In this document: piece after piece, positions 17,558-26,292 of the stretch | Position numbering within the stretch: the stretch's first letter is position 1 | How the letters are laid out: each line of letters opens with the position of its first letter | Assembly: GCF_003932715.1 (NCBI RefSeq) | Contig: NZ_CP020700.1 | Span: forward strand, 744,001-808,000 | Direction: 5' to 3' | DNA length: 64,000 nucleotides | DNA from: Streptomyces tsukubensis | GTDB lineage: Bacteria; Actinomycetota; Actinomycetes; Streptomycetales; Streptomycetaceae | Made by a program: the position numbers and the translations under genes | The notes under the pieces: generated by a model | The model's input: only the letters and a program-made list of their open reading frames with translations | Told to the model about the DNA's origin: nothing | Databases searched by the model: none

Positions 17558-18796
17558 TCACGGCGTCTCCTTGGGTTTGAGGGGCAGCCGGGCGCGGACG
17601 GTGAATCCGCCGTCCGGCCGGTGTCCCGCCTCGATGGTGCCACCGAGGCCGGCTGCCCGTTCCCGCATTCCGGCCAGGCCGTTTCCGCTGCCGCCCGCGT
17701 CGGAGCCGGTGGCCGGTCCCGCGTCGTCGATGCGCAGCGACAACCGGGCCGTTTCGTACGAGATCCGGACCGCTGCGGTACGGGAACCGGAGTGGCGGAC
17801 CACATTGGTCAGCGCCTCCTGGACGATCCGGAACGCCGCGAGATCGGTGCCCGGCGGCAGTGCGGCGGGCGGGCCGGCCCGGTCGACGGTGACGGTCAGT
17901 CCCGCGCTGGCGGCCTGGTCGACCAGTTCGGGCAGCCGGTCCAGTCCGGGCGCCGGGGCACGGGGCGCGTCGCCGGGGGCCCGCAGGCTGTCCAGCACCT
18001 GACGGACCTCGCCGAGGGCCTCCTTGCTGGCCGCTTTGATCGCGGTGAGCGCGGTCCTCGCCTGTTCGGTGTCGCGGTCGAGCAGGGCGAGCCCCACGCC
18101 CGCCTGCACATGGATGACGGACAGGGAGTGCGCCAGGACGTCGTGGAGTTCCCGGGCGATCAGCAGGCGTTCCTCGTCGGCGCGGCGGCGGGCCGCGGCG
18201 GCGCGTTCGGCGGCGGCGCGGGCCCATTCGACCCGGCGGACCCGCAGCAGTTCGGAGCCCGCGAGGACCACGGCCATCCAGGCGGCGACGACCAGTTCCT
18301 TGGCCCAGGGCGCCGCGGTGTCGCCGTCGGGCGGCAGATACGCGTACAGCCAGTGCGAGAGCAGGACGTGGCCGGTCCAGAACACGCCCGCCGCCCACCA
18401 GGCGGCGCGCCGGTGACCGGCCACGACCGCGGAGAAGACGGCGACGACCATCGGCAGCAGTACCGGGCCGTACGGGTAGCCCGCGCCGAGGTAGAGCAGG
18501 GTGGCGGCGGTCGTGCCGATCAGGGCGGGGACGGGCCACCGCAGGCGCAGCAGCAGAAAGACCGGGGGGACCACCAGCAGCGTCCGGCCGAGGGCGTCGA
18601 GCTGTTCACGGATCTCGGGGTGCCCCTTGGCCTCGGCGAAGCCCGTGCCCACGACGACGAACAACGCCACGAGCAGCGTCGAGGGCCACGGCAGCTTGGC
18701 GGCGGCGCGGCGGCGTTCCCAGATCCGGGCCCAGGGCGGTTCGCCGGTATCGCCCCGGAAGGGAAGGCCGCAGGTGGGAGAGGCCTTTTCATCCAT
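17558..18796 (-). CDS. Two-component sensor histidine kinase (HisKA_3 type)
   Basis: The 412-residue kinase begins MDEKASPTCG; an in-frame ATG 13 codons earlier is possible. Four to six membrane segments cover about residues 38-180. The dimerisation helix carries the phospho-acceptor His218 in IARELHDVLAHSLSVIHVQA, and the HATPase_c domain shows the N box AFRIVQEALTNVVRHS and the G box SGNGLAGMRERA. Little of the protein is exposed outside, so it probably senses a membrane signal. It is the first gene of the pair with the NarL-type regulator. Confidence 0.92.
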   Translation of the reverse strand: MDEKASPTCGLPFRGDTGEPPWARIWERRRAAAKLPWPSTLLVALFVVVGTGFAEAKGHPEIREQLDALGRTLLVVPPVFLLLRLRWPVPALIGTTAATLLYLGAGYPYGPVLLPMVVAVFSAVVAGHRRAAWWAAGVFWTGHVLLSHWLYAYLPPDGDTAAPWAKELVVAAWMAVVLAGSELLRVRRVEWARAAAERAAAARRRADEERLLIARELHDVLAHSLSVIHVQAGVGLALLDRDTEQARTALTAIKAASKEALGEVRQVLDSLRAPGDAPRAPAPGLDRLPELVDQAASAGLTVTVDRAGPPAALPPGTDLAAFRIVQEALTNVVRHSGSRTAAVRISYETARLSLRIDDAGPATGSDAGGSGNGLAGMRERAAGLGGTIEAGHRPDGGFTVRARLPLKPKETP

Positions 18797-18899
18797 GCGG
18801 GCCACCGTAGACGCGCCGCCGGGGCCGCGCGTCACCCGGGTGTCGTGATCGGCAGTACTCCCGGGGCAGTACGGCGTCCGGGGTGCCGCGGGCGGCCGG

Positions 18900-19598
18900 T
18901 CAGGGCCTGCGGATCAGTCCGGCCTCGTATCCGAGCCGGTCGACGGCGCGGGCGTAGAAGGCGTCCCGCTCCTCGACGATCCTGTTGAACTGTCCGAACA
19001 CTTCGAAGGAGATGAGTCCGAAGAGCTCCGCCCAGACGGCGACCAGGGCCACGACGACCGCCGGCGGCAGATCGGGGGCGAGATCGGCGGCGAGCCGGTC
19101 GCCCTCGGCGGCCAGGGACGCGTCGAGGGGCGGCAGGGCGAGCCGGCCGGTGGCCCGGGCGTCCCGGAGGATGGAGATCATTACCGTGCCGACGCGGGCG
19201 GCGGGGCCGACGGTGTCCTGGGGCGCGGTGTAGCCGGGGACCGGGGAGCCGTAGATGAGGGCGTACTGGTGGGGGTGCGCGAGGGCCCAGGCGCGGACGG
19301 CGGTGCAGACGGCCGCCCAGCGGTCGGTGGGACGGGCCGCGGCGGGGGCAGCGGCGAGCGCGGATTCGGCGGTCTCACCGAGCGCGTCGTAGGCGTCGAT
19401 GATCAGGGCGGTCAGCAGTTCGTCGCGGCTCGGGAAGTAGCGGTAGAGGGCGGAGGAGACCATGCCCAGCTCCCGGGCGACGGCGCGCAGGGACAGCTTC
19501 GTCGCCCCTTCCGAGGCGACCTGTCGTCGTGCGGCGTCCTTGATGGCGGCGGTGACTTCGGCTCGGGCCCGGTCCCTGGCCCCGCGGATCGTGGTCAT
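18900..19598 (-). CDS. TetR/AcrR family regulator with WHG C-terminal domain
   Basis: From ATG 19598 the product is 232 residues. The N-terminal TetR HTH reads LSLRAVARELGMVSSALYRYF at about 37-57. The C-terminal part has the WHG-type ligand domain signature, seen as AHPHQYALIYGSPVPGY. It is divergent from the F420-type oxidoreductase gene, and the 217 bp between them hold three copies of a 13-nt palindrome. I infer that this protein binds them and represses both itself and the oxidoreductase until a ligand is present. Confidence 0.92.
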   Translation of the reverse strand: MTTIRGARDRARAEVTAAIKDAARRQVASEGATKLSLRAVARELGMVSSALYRYFPSRDELLTALIIDAYDALGETAESALAAAPAAARPTDRWAAVCTAVRAWALAHPHQYALIYGSPVPGYTAPQDTVGPAARVGTVMISILRDARATGRLALPPLDASLAAEGDRLAADLAPDLPPAVVVALVAVWAELFGLISFEVFGQFNRIVEERDAFYARAVDRLGYEAGLIRRP

Positions 19599-19619
19599 AC
19601 CGGAAGTCTTCCATGATTC

Positions 19620-19628
19620 AGAGCAGTG
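19620..19628. promoter_or_regulatory. Extra TetR operator half-site
   Basis: AGAGCAGTG repeats the left arm of the 13-nt palindromes that follow. It lies 21 bp upstream of the TetR start, where a repressor would block autogenous transcription. Confidence 0.4.
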
Positions 19629-19638
19629 ACCAATTTCG

Positions 19639-19651
19639 AGAGCACTGCTCT
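19639..19651. promoter_or_regulatory. TetR operator copy 1
   Basis: AGAGCACTGCTCT is a perfect inverted repeat of six-base arms around one central base. It is one of three related copies between the divergent TetR and oxidoreductase genes. Confidence 0.7.
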
Positions 19652-19690
19652 TGCTTTGGAGCGGCAATCCATGGACACTGATCTCAAGAG

Positions 19691-19703
19691 AGAGCACCGC
19701 TCT
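19691..19703. promoter_or_regulatory. TetR operator copy 2
   Basis: AGAGCACCGCTCT differs from copy 1 at one base (T to C next to the centre). Its centre is 52 bp from that of copy 1, about five helical turns, so both could be bound on the same face. Confidence 0.68.
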
Positions 19704-19709
19704 CGAAGA

Positions 19710-19722
19710 GGAGCACCGCTCC
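19710..19722. promoter_or_regulatory. TetR operator copy 3
   Basis: GGAGCACCGCTCC keeps the core GAGCACCGCTC of copy 2 with changed outer bases. Its centre is 19 bp from copy 2, nearly two helical turns, and it lies 94 bp before the oxidoreductase start. Confidence 0.6.
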
Positions 19723-19815
19723 CCTCGGGGTGGGTGGCGCACGGACCGTCAAATCGGACCCCGGCCCGCCGCCCGTCCCCGGAACCCGCTCGCCTTGACG
19801 ACTCAGGAGCCGACG

Positions 19816-20409
19816 ATGTCACCCGTACAGCCCGCTCAGACCCCCCTTCAGGCCCTTCGGACTCCTGGGGCTCCTGGGACCCCTCACTCCGCTCTGCTGC
19901 ATCAGCCCCCTCAGGCCCATGGGTCGCACGAGCCCGGCGCGCCCCGGGCTTCCCGGTCCGGTGCGGCCGCCCACTATGTCCGCCCGGGCCTTCTCGACCG
20001 TGCCTTCGGCAAGCTCGTGGGCCGGCTGGCCCGGCGCGGAGTGAGCCTGATGGGGACGGCCGAACTGTCGGTCCTCGGGCGCAGCAGCGGCGAGTGGCGG
20101 AGTATCCCGGTCAACCCCCTGGGGTTGGAGGGCGCCGACTATCTGGTCTCGGCCCGCGGCCACTCCCAGTGGGTGCGCAATATGCGGGCGGCCGGGGGCG
20201 GACGGCTCACGCTGGGCCGCAAGGTGCGGCACTTCTCGGCGGTGGAGCTGACCGACGCCGAGAAGCCGGCCGTGCTCCGGGCCTATCTGGAGCGGTGGGG
20301 CTGGGAGGTCGGCCGGTTCTTCGACGGGGTGACCGCGTCGTCGACGGACGAGGAACTGCTGGCCGCCGCACCCCGGCACCCGGTCTTCCGGATCACCGCC
20401 GAACAGTGA
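19816..20409 (+). CDS. Nitroreductase-family deazaflavin (F420)-dependent oxidoreductase
   Basis: The 197-residue product starts at ATG 19816 behind AGGAG. After a Pro/Ala/His-rich N-terminal tail of about 50 residues, the DUF385/DDN fold begins: MGTAELSVLGRSSGEWRSIP, VNPLGLEGADYLVSARGHS, QWVRNMRAAGGGRLTLGRK. These motifs form the F420-binding split barrel; Ser and Lys/Arg residues in them normally hold the cofactor phosphate. It probably reduces a quinone-like or xenobiotic substrate using F420H2. It is divergent from, and by its operators probably controlled by, the WHG-type TetR. Confidence 0.88.
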   Translation: MSPVQPAQTPLQALRTPGAPGTPHSALLHQPPQAHGSHEPGAPRASRSGAAAHYVRPGLLDRAFGKLVGRLARRGVSLMGTAELSVLGRSSGEWRSIPVNPLGLEGADYLVSARGHSQWVRNMRAAGGGRLTLGRKVRHFSAVELTDAEKPAVLRAYLERWGWEVGRFFDGVTASSTDEELLAAAPRHPVFRITAEQ

Positions 20410-20562
20410 CGGCCGCCATGCGCGGGGCGGGCCGAGTCCCGTACCCGGAGTGGAGGGGACACGGCGCTGCGGGCCGGCGGCGGGGCCCTGCGGAGAGCCC
20501 GTCTTCCGGGGCGGGTGGGGGGCCGGGAGGCCGGGCCCGCGCCCGGTACCGGAGAACGGGCC

Positions 20563-20621
20563 GGGCCCGGCCGCAGGCACCGCTGCCCCCTTCCCGGGGA
20601 TGACAGTGCGCGGCCGGGCCC
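20563..20621. terminator. Possible hairpin between convergent genes
   Basis: GGGCCCGGCCGC at 20563-20574 pairs perfectly with GCGGCCGGGCCC at 20610-20621, but the loop is 35 nt. It lies between the ends of the oxidoreductase and the geranylgeranyl reductase genes. Confidence 0.4.
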
Positions 20622-20629
20622 GGAACCGG

Positions 20630-21952
20630 TTACGTCGTCGACGGCTCCTTGTCGTCCGAACCGCGGTCCGGCGAGTCCGGCGAGTCCGCCGCGCCCCGGT
20701 CGGCGGTACGGCCAGGGTCGCCCATCCTGCGGTCCAGTGCCTCCAGCGCCCTGCGGGCCACCCCGCTGCCCCGGACCAGTCCGGCCAGGGTCGCGGAGCC
20801 GCGCGTGATGTCGGTGAAGGCCCGCCAGGCCGGGCGCAGCCCGGTGAGGGCCGCGTGGACCAGACCGGGGCGGCGCTCGAAGACGCCGAGCATCCGCCGC
20901 CCCACGGCCATCTCGACCCCGAGTCCGGCCTTGACGGCGAAGGCGTAGTTCAGCGCCTGCCGCCGGGCGTCGACGGCGTCGTGGGCCTCCGCGATCCGGA
21001 CCGCCCACTCCCCCGCGAGCCGACCCGACCGCAGGGCGAAGGAGATGCCTTCACGGGTCCACGGCTCCAGCAGACCGGCCGCGTCGCCGCAGACCAGGAC
21101 CCGGCCGCGGGAGAGCGGCGAGTCGTCGCTGCGGCAGCGGGTGAGATGGCCGGAGGAGATCGACGGTTCGAACCCGGCGAGCCCGAGACGGGCGATGAAG
21201 TCCTCCAGATACCGCTTGGTCGCAGAGCCCTCGCCGCGCGCGGCGATGACCCCGACGGTGAGCGTCCGTCCCTTGGGGAACACCCAGCCGTAACTGCCGG
21301 GCATCGGGCCCCAGTCGATCAGGACCCGGCCGGCCCAGTCCTCGGCGACCGATTCGGGGACCGGGATCTCGGCTTCAAGCCCCAGGTCGACCTGGTCGAG
21401 CTTGACGCCGACGTGTTTCCCTATCCGGCTGGCACTGCCGTCCGCGCCGACGACCGCGTGCGCCAGGATCGTCTCCCCGGTGGTGGTGACCACGGCCACC
21501 GTCCGCCGGTCCGGTACGGCCGCGCCGTGCTGCTCCACCCGGGAGACGGCGACACCCGTCCGCAGGACGGCGCCCGCCTTCTCGGCGTGCTCCACGAGCA
21601 GGGCGTCGAACTCGGGGCGGTTGATCAGCCCGAAGAGCATCCTCTTCGACCGCCGGGTCCGCGACAGTCTGCCGTTGAGGGTGAACGTCACCGCGTGCAC
21701 CCGGTCGCGGAACGGCAGTTCGAAGCCGGGCGGCAGGCTGTCGCGCGACGGGCCGATGATGCCGCCGCCGCAGGTCTTGTAGCGGGGGAGTTCGGCCTTC
21801 TCCAGCAGGAGGACCCGGCGGCCCGCCACTGCCGCCGCATAGGCCGCGGACGCTCCGGCCGGCCCCGCGCCGACCACCACCACGTCCCACACCGGGCCGC
21901 TGTGGCCCTGTGCTTCCGATCCTGCCCCGGTGACACCGTTCTCGCTGCTCAC
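20630..21952 (-). CDS. Geranylgeranyl reductase family FAD-dependent oxidoreductase
   Basis: From GTG 21952 the product is 440 residues. It has an N-terminal FAD-binding loop VVVGAGPAGASAAYAAA, then LPRYKTCGGG, the family's conserved Cys/Gly motif, and near residue 290 CGDAAGLLEPWTREGISFAL, the second FAD-contact motif. Family members reduce isoprenoid double bonds in lipids, quinones or archaeal-type chains. In Streptomyces this may act on menaquinone or another prenyl lipid; no substrate can be deduced. The C-terminus ends in a charged Asp-rich tail. It is divergent from the M20 dipeptidase. Confidence 0.9.
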   Translation of the reverse strand: MSSENGVTGAGSEAQGHSGPVWDVVVVGAGPAGASAAYAAAVAGRRVLLLEKAELPRYKTCGGGIIGPSRDSLPPGFELPFRDRVHAVTFTLNGRLSRTRRSKRMLFGLINRPEFDALLVEHAEKAGAVLRTGVAVSRVEQHGAAVPDRRTVAVVTTTGETILAHAVVGADGSASRIGKHVGVKLDQVDLGLEAEIPVPESVAEDWAGRVLIDWGPMPGSYGWVFPKGRTLTVGVIAARGEGSATKRYLEDFIARLGLAGFEPSISSGHLTRCRSDDSPLSRGRVLVCGDAAGLLEPWTREGISFALRSGRLAGEWAVRIAEAHDAVDARRQALNYAFAVKAGLGVEMAVGRRMLGVFERRPGLVHAALTGLRPAWRAFTDITRGSATLAGLVRGSGVARRALEALDRRMGDPGRTADRGAADSPDSPDRGSDDKEPSTT

Positions 21953-22097
21953 GATGTGGTTCTGCTCCCGATCCGACGCGTGCCCGCTGCTCTCGCACGG
22001 CATCCTACGGCGCGGCCGTCCCCGCCCGCTGTGGCAGGATCGACCGCGCGTTCGCCGTACACCTACCCTCAACGTCGCAGCCCCCAGGAGCGTGCCC

Positions 22098-23456
22098 ATG
22101 TCGGACCGTCGGATCGCCGAGACCGTCGCGGGGCTCATGCCCCGGGCCCGTACCGAACTGGCGGAACTCGTGGCGTTCGCCTCGGTGGCGGACCCCGAGC
22201 AGTTCCCCAGGAGCGAGTGCGAGGGCGCAGCGCGCTGGTGCGCGGACGCGCTGCGCGCCGAGGGCTTCACGGACGTTTCGGTGCTCCTCACTCCGGACGG
22301 CACGGATTCGGTGTACGGCTATCTGCCGGGCCCGGAGGGCGCGCCGACGGTCCTGCTCTACGCGCACTACGACGTCCAGCCGCCGCTGGACCCGGCCGGC
22401 TGGGTCTCCCCGCCGTTCGAGCTGACCGAACGCGACGGCCGCTGGTACGGGCGCGGTGCCGCCGACTGCAAGGGCGGCTTCCTGATGCATCTGCTCGCGC
22501 TGCGCGCCCTCAAGGCGGACGGCGGGGTGCCGGTGCATGTGAAGGTGATCGTGGAGGGCTCGGAGGAGCAGGGCACCGGCGGTCTCGAACGGTACGCCGA
22601 GCAGCATCCGGAGCTGCTGGCGGCGGACGCCGTGGTGATCGGGGACACCGGTAACTTCCGGACCGGGCTGCCGACGGTGACGGCCACCCTGCGCGGGATG
22701 ACCATGCTGCGGGTCCGGATCGACACCCTGGCCGGAAACCTTCACTCGGGTCAGTTCGGCGGTGCCGCGCCGGACGCGCTGGCCGCGCTCATCCGCGTAC
22801 TGGACTCGCTGCGGTCCGAGGACGGTTCGACGACGGTCGACGGGCTGACCGCCGATCAGACGTGGGACGGTCTGGCCTATCCCGAGGACGCCTTCCGTGA
22901 GGACGCGAAGGTGCTGGACGGGGTGGGGCTGATCGGTTCCGGTGCGGTGGCCGACCGGGTGTGGGCGCGGCCCGCGGTGACGGTGCTGGGCATCGACTGC
23001 CCGCCGGTCGTCGGTGCCACTCCGTCGGTGCAGGCGAGCGCCCGGGCGACGGTCAGCCTGCGGGTGCCGCCGGGGCAGGACGCGGTGGCGGCCACCGAGC
23101 TGCTGACGGCGCATCTGGAGAAGCACACGCCGTGGGGTGCGCGGGTGTCGGTGGAGCAGGTCGGCCAGGGGCAGCCGTTCCGGGCGGACACCTCCAGCCC
23201 GGCGTACACGGCGATGGCGGACGCCATGCGGGTGGCGTATCCGGGCCAGGAGATGCAGACGTCGGGGATGGGCGGGTCGATCCCGCTCTGCGGCACCCTG
23301 GCGGGCCTCTACCCGGACGCCGAGATCCTGCTGATCGGGCTGAGCGACCCGGCGGCGCAGATCCACGCGGTGAACGAGTCGGTGTCCCCGGAGGAGATGG
23401 AACGCATGGCGGTGGCCGAGGCGCTGTTCCTGCGGAAGTACGCGGCGTCGCGGTAA
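22098..23456 (+). CDS. M20-family dipeptidase
   Basis: The 452-residue enzyme starts at ATG 22098 after CAGGAG. Metal ligands are visible: His in LYAHYDVQPP, bridging Asp in GRGAADCKGG, Glu pair in EGSEEQGTGG, Asp in VIGDTGN and the C-terminal His in AQIHAVNESV. A dimerisation (lid) domain lies between about 195 and 320. These are the di-zinc ligands of M20 peptidases such as CNDP-like dipeptidases. It has no signal peptide and is likely cytosolic, cleaving dipeptides. It is monocistronic. Confidence 0.93.
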   Translation: MSDRRIAETVAGLMPRARTELAELVAFASVADPEQFPRSECEGAARWCADALRAEGFTDVSVLLTPDGTDSVYGYLPGPEGAPTVLLYAHYDVQPPLDPAGWVSPPFELTERDGRWYGRGAADCKGGFLMHLLALRALKADGGVPVHVKVIVEGSEEQGTGGLERYAEQHPELLAADAVVIGDTGNFRTGLPTVTATLRGMTMLRVRIDTLAGNLHSGQFGGAAPDALAALIRVLDSLRSEDGSTTVDGLTADQTWDGLAYPEDAFREDAKVLDGVGLIGSGAVADRVWARPAVTVLGIDCPPVVGATPSVQASARATVSLRVPPGQDAVAATELLTAHLEKHTPWGARVSVEQVGQGQPFRADTSSPAYTAMADAMRVAYPGQEMQTSGMGGSIPLCGTLAGLYPDAEILLIGLSDPAAQIHAVNESVSPEEMERMAVAEALFLRKYAASR

Positions 23457-23633
23457 CCCCCGGAGGCGAGCGGCCGGTCCCGGTGCCGCGGGAACGGCCC
23501 CGTCCTCCGGGGCGGGTCCGTCCCCCGGGGCCGGTCCCGCCGTGGGCTCCTGGCGGGCGATTCAGCGTCGGGCGAAGATCGCGCTCGGCGTATTCGGGGG
23601 ACGCGGCGGGCGGGGCGTGTCCAGAATCGGATC

Positions 23634-24335
23634 ATGGACATCGTTGACGTACGGCCCCGCCTCACCATGTTCCGCTTCCCGATCGGCCAGGCGTACCTCT
23701 GGTACGACGACGACGGGCTGACCCTCGTCGACTCCGGCCACTCCGGGGCCGCCGCGGCCGTCGAGGAGGGCATCCGGGCCGTCGGACAGGACCCCTCCCG
23801 GCTCCGCCGGATCGTACTGACCCACTGCCACCGCGACCACGTCGGTGCCGCGCAGGAGCTGGCCGACCGGTACGGCGCCGAGATCGTGGCGCACCGGCTC
23901 GACGCCCCCGTCGTCAGGGGCGAGGTGCCGACGCCCGAACCGAAGCTGCTGGACTGGGAGATCCCGTACTACGAACACGGCCTCACGGTGCCTGCCGCGC
24001 CGCCGACCCGGGTGGACCGGGAGGTGGAGGACGGTGACGACCTCGGCTTCGGCGACGGAGCGGTTGTGGTGCACGCGCCGGGACACACCGACGGCTCCAT
24101 GGGGATCCATCTGCCCCGGCACGGCGTGCTGTTCACCGGGGACGCGATCGCCGCGGTGGAACGGCGGGTGATCCTGGGCGTGTTCAACACCGACCGGGAG
24201 CGGGCGAAGGCGTCGATGAGCCGTCTCGCCGCGCTGGCGCCGGACACGGTCTGTTTCGGCCACGGGGATCCCGTGACCGAGGACACCGCGGCCATACTGC
24301 GCGCGGCCGCGAAGGAGGCGGCCGAGGCGGAGTGA
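23634..24335 (+). CDS. MBL-fold metallo-hydrolase
   Basis: The 233-residue protein shows the metallo-beta-lactamase signature HCHRDH at about residues 63-68, then His in VHAPGHTDGSMG, Asp in LFTGDAIAA and a final His in CFGHGDPV. All metal ligands are therefore present. The short length and lack of extra domains fit the glyoxalase II-like/RNase Z-like general hydrolases. The substrate is unknown. It lies 33 bp upstream of an NTF2-like gene on the same strand, so the two may be co-transcribed. Confidence 0.9.
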   Translation: MDIVDVRPRLTMFRFPIGQAYLWYDDDGLTLVDSGHSGAAAAVEEGIRAVGQDPSRLRRIVLTHCHRDHVGAAQELADRYGAEIVAHRLDAPVVRGEVPTPEPKLLDWEIPYYEHGLTVPAAPPTRVDREVEDGDDLGFGDGAVVVHAPGHTDGSMGIHLPRHGVLFTGDAIAAVERRVILGVFNTDRERAKASMSRLAALAPDTVCFGHGDPVTEDTAAILRAAAKEAAEAE

Positions 24336-24368
24336 CGGGCGCCGGAAGGCGTGGGCCAGGATGGTCCG

Positions 24369-24767
24369 ATGAGCGAAGAGACGTCGGACGGTGTGGCCGA
24401 GGCGATCGCGGGCGAGCTGGAACTCCTGAGCCCGCGGGTGAGGTCGGACCGGGAGGCCGCCGGACGGCTGCTGGACCCGGAGTTCGTGGAGGTGGGCGCC
24501 TCGGGCCGCCGGTGGGACCGCGAGGCGATGCTGTCCGAACTGGCCGGGGCACCGGGCGCTTCCGAGGACGGCCCCCGGTACCGGCCCTCCGGTATGAGCG
24601 GGACCGCGCTGGCGCCGGGCATCGTGCATGTGACGTACGAGGTCGTCCTCGGGGAGCGGCGGTCCCGGCACAGTTCGGTCTGGCGGAGGCGGGACGGCGG
24701 GGGCGGGTGGCGCCTCTACTACCACCAGGGGACCGTCGTCCCGCCCGGCACGGCGGAGACTCCCTGA
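24369..24767 (+). CDS. NTF2-like (DUF4440) family protein
   Basis: The product is 132 residues from ATG 24369. It has the SnoaL/DUF4440 layout: an N-terminal helix AIAGELELLSPRVRSD, a strand-turn LLDPEFVEVGASGRRWDREA and a C-terminal sheet ending HSSVWRRRDGGGGWRLYYHQGT. NTF2-like proteins have a ligand pocket and many are of unknown function. A preceding weak ribosome site fits co-translation with the MBL hydrolase. It converges with the NUDIX fusion gene. Confidence 0.82.
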   Translation: MSEETSDGVAEAIAGELELLSPRVRSDREAAGRLLDPEFVEVGASGRRWDREAMLSELAGAPGASEDGPRYRPSGMSGTALAPGIVHVTYEVVLGERRSRHSSVWRRRDGGGGWRLYYHQGTVVPPGTAETP

Positions 24768-24832
24768 TCGGGAACACGGGGAGGTGTACGGGCGGGCGGA
24801 AGGCGGCCTGACGTCCGGCCCGGCCCCGGCCT

Positions 24833-24861
24833 CCCGGCCCCTGCGCGGACCAGGGGCCGGG
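24833..24861. terminator. Bidirectional hairpin terminator
   Basis: CCCGGCCCCTG at 24833-24843 and CAGGGGCCGGG at 24851-24861 form a perfect 11-bp stem with a 7-nt loop between two convergent genes. No U-tract follows, as is common in Streptomyces. Confidence 0.75.
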
Positions 24862-24868
24862 ACCGGTC

Positions 24869-26011
24869 TCAGCCGACCGGGACTCCTGCCTCCAGGTTGA
24901 GGACGACCCCACGCTCCCTGGCCCGCAGCGCCCAGCGGAGCCGCTCGTACCGGTTCGGTGGCAGCAGCTGTGCCGCCTCGCGCTCCGCGACGAAGCGCCA
25001 GCATCGCAACTCCTGCCCCGGCAGCCTGATCCGCGCGGCATCGGCGCTGTCCAGCCTGCCCCCGTCGAACAGCAGCCGCAGACCGCCGTAGCCGGGCGGA
25101 CGCGGCGGCTCCCAGTCGACGACCAGCAGCCCGGGCACCCGGTCGAGTGTGATCCCCAACTCCTCGGTGACCTCGCGCATCCCGGCGCGCGCGGGCGCCT
25201 CCCCCGGTTCCACCACTCCGCCCGGGAACTCCCATCCCGGCTTGTACGTCGGATCGACCAGCAGGACCCGGTCCCGGTCGTCGAAGAGGAGCACCCCGGC
25301 GGCCAGGGTCTCGGTGGTCGGCTCCGGCGTCTGCACGATCTCGCAGACGGGAGCCTCCCCGGTGCGCAGGGCCTCGGCGATGCGGTGCGCGGTGCGGCGC
25401 GGGTCGAGCGGGCCGTTGTCGACGACGAAGGCATCGGCGACGAGCCACTCCAGCGCCGCGCGGTAGGGCTCGATGTGGTCGTACGCCCAGCGGCCGCGGC
25501 CCTCGGTGTCCGCCATCGTCCGGCCCACCGCGCCGCCCGCAACACCTGCCGCACCTGCCCCGTTCGCACTGCTCGCGACGGCCGCGCCGGGCGAACCGTG
25601 CGCGCCGTTCGCCCGGGACAGCGGGCGCTCCCGCTCCTCACGGGCCGCCATCCGGGCGCGCAGTATCGTTTCATCAGGTCTCAACAGCACCTGCCGCACC
25701 GGAATACGGCGGGCCGCGAGGCCGCCGAAGATCTCGTCCCGGTACTCCTGGCGCAGCAGTGTCATCGGCACCACCAGCACCCCGCCCAGTTGCGCCAGCA
25801 TGGCGGCGGCCGTGTCCACCACGAGCCGTCGCCAGATCGGCAGGTCCTGGACGTCCGCCACCTCGTCGAGCGCCTTCGGCGGAAGCAGCAGGCGCAGTTC
25901 CGCGACGATGAGCTCGGGGTCGTACAGCGTGCTGTTCGGGATCAGATCGACCAGTTCGCCTGCGGTGGCCGTTTTGCCTGCTCCGAACGCACCGTTGATC
26001 CAGACGATCAC
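24869..26011 (-). CDS. P-loop kinase-like / NUDIX hydrolase fusion protein
   Basis: From GTG 26011, preceded by GGAAGAGGGGG, the product is 380 residues. Residues 1 to about 215 are a P-loop domain: Walker A NGAFGAGKT and an adenylate- or shikimate-kinase-like layout with WAYDHIEPY. A disordered Ala/Gly insert lies near 135-165. Residues about 235-380 are a NUDIX domain with an exact Nudix box (GVVEPGE, seven residues, REVTEELGI). NUDIX enzymes cleave nucleoside diphosphate derivatives; the P-loop part may be a nucleoside or tunicamycin-resistance-like kinase. I infer that the two domains act on related nucleotides. Confidence 0.88.
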   Translation of the reverse strand: MIVWINGAFGAGKTATAGELVDLIPNSTLYDPELIVAELRLLLPPKALDEVADVQDLPIWRRLVVDTAAAMLAQLGGVLVVPMTLLRQEYRDEIFGGLAARRIPVRQVLLRPDETILRARMAAREERERPLSRANGAHGSPGAAVASSANGAGAAGVAGGAVGRTMADTEGRGRWAYDHIEPYRAALEWLVADAFVVDNGPLDPRRTAHRIAEALRTGEAPVCEIVQTPEPTTETLAAGVLLFDDRDRVLLVDPTYKPGWEFPGGVVEPGEAPARAGMREVTEELGITLDRVPGLLVVDWEPPRPPGYGGLRLLFDGGRLDSADAARIRLPGQELRCWRFVAEREAAQLLPPNRYERLRWALRARERGVVLNLEAGVPVG

Positions 26012-26292
26012 GGTTCCCCCTCTTCCATAGCCCACAGTGGATTGCCCGCAACGCCCGGCCGCGTAACCCGCGGAGGGCACCCATGGCCGTCACCCGCCGA
26101 AGTGTGTCCGGGTGTTCGGGCATCCGGGGGTTCGGGTATCCGGTTCCCTCCTGGGGCGTCCGCGGGGGCGCCGTGGGCGTCTCACCCTACGTAAGGGGTT
26201 TCGGAGCAGACCCTCCCCCGGTCCGTCCGCGGCACACCCGAGAGAACCCGGCCCGCGGCCGGCACCCGCCCCGGCTCCGGCCGCGTCGGGTG

